Source: JACJWR01 sp963842975 (lineage in GTDB: Bacteria > Actinomycetota > Actinomycetes > S36-B12 > UBA10799). Taken from it: a DNA stretch of 64,000 bases. The notes below the pieces were generated by a model. That model was given only the letters and a program-made list of their open reading frames with translations. It ran no database searches and was not told where the DNA came from. Below, piece by piece: positions 63,679-64,000 of the stretch; the first letter of the stretch is position 1; each line of letters opens with the position of its first letter. Both the position numbers and the translations under genes were made by a program. The DNA lies in NCBI GenBank assembly GCA_963842975.1, contig CAWJIH010000006.1, forward strand, positions 1-64,000. The letters run 5' to 3'.

Positions 63679-64000
63679 ATGAACGCTGACGGACTCTCGA
63701 ACGCCCAGAAGTTGGCTCGGGTGAACGCCTTTGATGCCTCTGACTCGCGTGGCGTCCTGCGCAAGGTCTTGCTGAAGGTGGGCCCGCAGCCGTGGTTCAT
63801 TGCCGTCTACCGAAGGTTGGGTCCGATCATTGATCCCACCGTGAGCAGGATCGGGGACGGCAGCCTCATGCGCAGCCTTTACGGGTTGCCGGGCATGGTG
63901 TTGCACACGACTGGGGCGAAGTCCGGCAAACCCCGAAGCAATCCGCTGTTGTATGCCCGTGACGGTGACGACTTCATCGTCGTCGGCACTAACTTCGGTC
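63679..64000 (+). CDS. Ddn-like F420H2-dependent reductase, cut by the window end
   Basis: At least 107 residues read without a stop to the window end. The N-terminal part is NADGLSNAQKLARVNAFDAS and the fold begins LPGMVLHTTGAKSGKPRSNP, followed by LLYARDGDDFIVVGTNFG, the split-barrel signature of the deazaflavin-dependent nitroreductase family (LTTxGRKSGxxR type). A CACGAT hexamer lies six bases before ATG 63679, close to but not a full match of the leaderless pattern. Substrate unknown. Confidence 0.85.
   Translation, partial: MNADGLSNAQKLARVNAFDASDSRGVLRKVLLKVGPQPWFIAVYRRLGPIIDPTVSRIGDGSLMRSLYGLPGMVLHTTGAKSGKPRSNPLLYARDGDDFIVVGTNFG

Overview
The window is a GC-rich stretch of an actinomycete (Actinomycetota) chromosome. 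It follows, almost gene for gene, the conserved backbone known from Mycobacterium (Rv2478c to Rv2419c) and Streptomyces (the tig-clpP-clpX-valS-folC-ndk-mre-rne-obg-pro-nadD block). Frequent GTG starts, a mycothiol-type DsbA-fold oxidoreductase, F420-type PPOX and Ddn-like proteins, a 13E12/HNH gene and paired clpP genes all fit this phylum. The order or genus cannot be fixed from the sequence alone. This comparison is from memory, not from a search.

Layout. 1-16 kb: F420-type PPOX protein, ssb, ettA, a hotdog thioesterase, a GH13 alpha-glucosidase, truncated haemoglobin O, an SDR/DUF2867 protein, an MscS channel, a LapA-like protein, malQ, a DUF5130 protein, pepN and a mycothiol-type DsbA-fold protein. 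16-23 kb: accessory and partly decayed DNA (small membrane proteins, a broken DUF2510 protein, a CPBP protease, a decayed alpha/beta-hydrolase, a frameshifted AraC regulator, an SDR and a lipoprotein esterase), ending at tRNA-Gly(TCC). 23-28.3 kb: a YidB-like protein, tRNA-Pro(TGG), and the proteostasis block tig, clpP1-clpP2, hairpin, clpX. 28.4-39.7 kb: the main accessory insertion. It holds two secreted proteins of about 1300 residues in tandem (delta-60 repeats, an Fn3-like domain and three actinobacterial surface modules), a relic of a third copy, a decayed effector-binding-domain gene and a 13E12-family HNH gene. 39.7-64 kb: core again, with valS facing folC, a DUF4233 protein, ndk, mreB-mreC-mreD-mrdA-rodA (rod elongation), the radical SAM/TIGR03936 pair, the RNase E/G gene, rplU-rpmA-obgE, proB-proA, nadD-LytR-rsfS-phosphatase, and a Ddn-like reductase cut by the window end.

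How it works together. The core genes cover translation control, protein quality control, cell elongation, RNA decay and ribosome assembly, proline and NAD synthesis, and alpha-glucan use (alpha-glucosidase plus MalQ). Many transcription units start with a TANNNT hexamer six to seven bases before the start codon and no Shine-Dalgarno, the arrangement expected for leaderless mRNAs. Genes inside operons overlap by four bases (ATGA or GTGA) or carry GGAGG-type sites.

The most unusual content is the tandem giant secreted-protein cassette. It has a near-identical 365-base block shared between the paralogues, a third decayed copy, and an exact match to the mycobacterial DosR/DevR half-consensus upstream. 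Several genes carry single frameshifts (DUF2510, AraC, RNase E tail, LytR). These may be true decay or residual assembly indels, and the sequence alone cannot decide.
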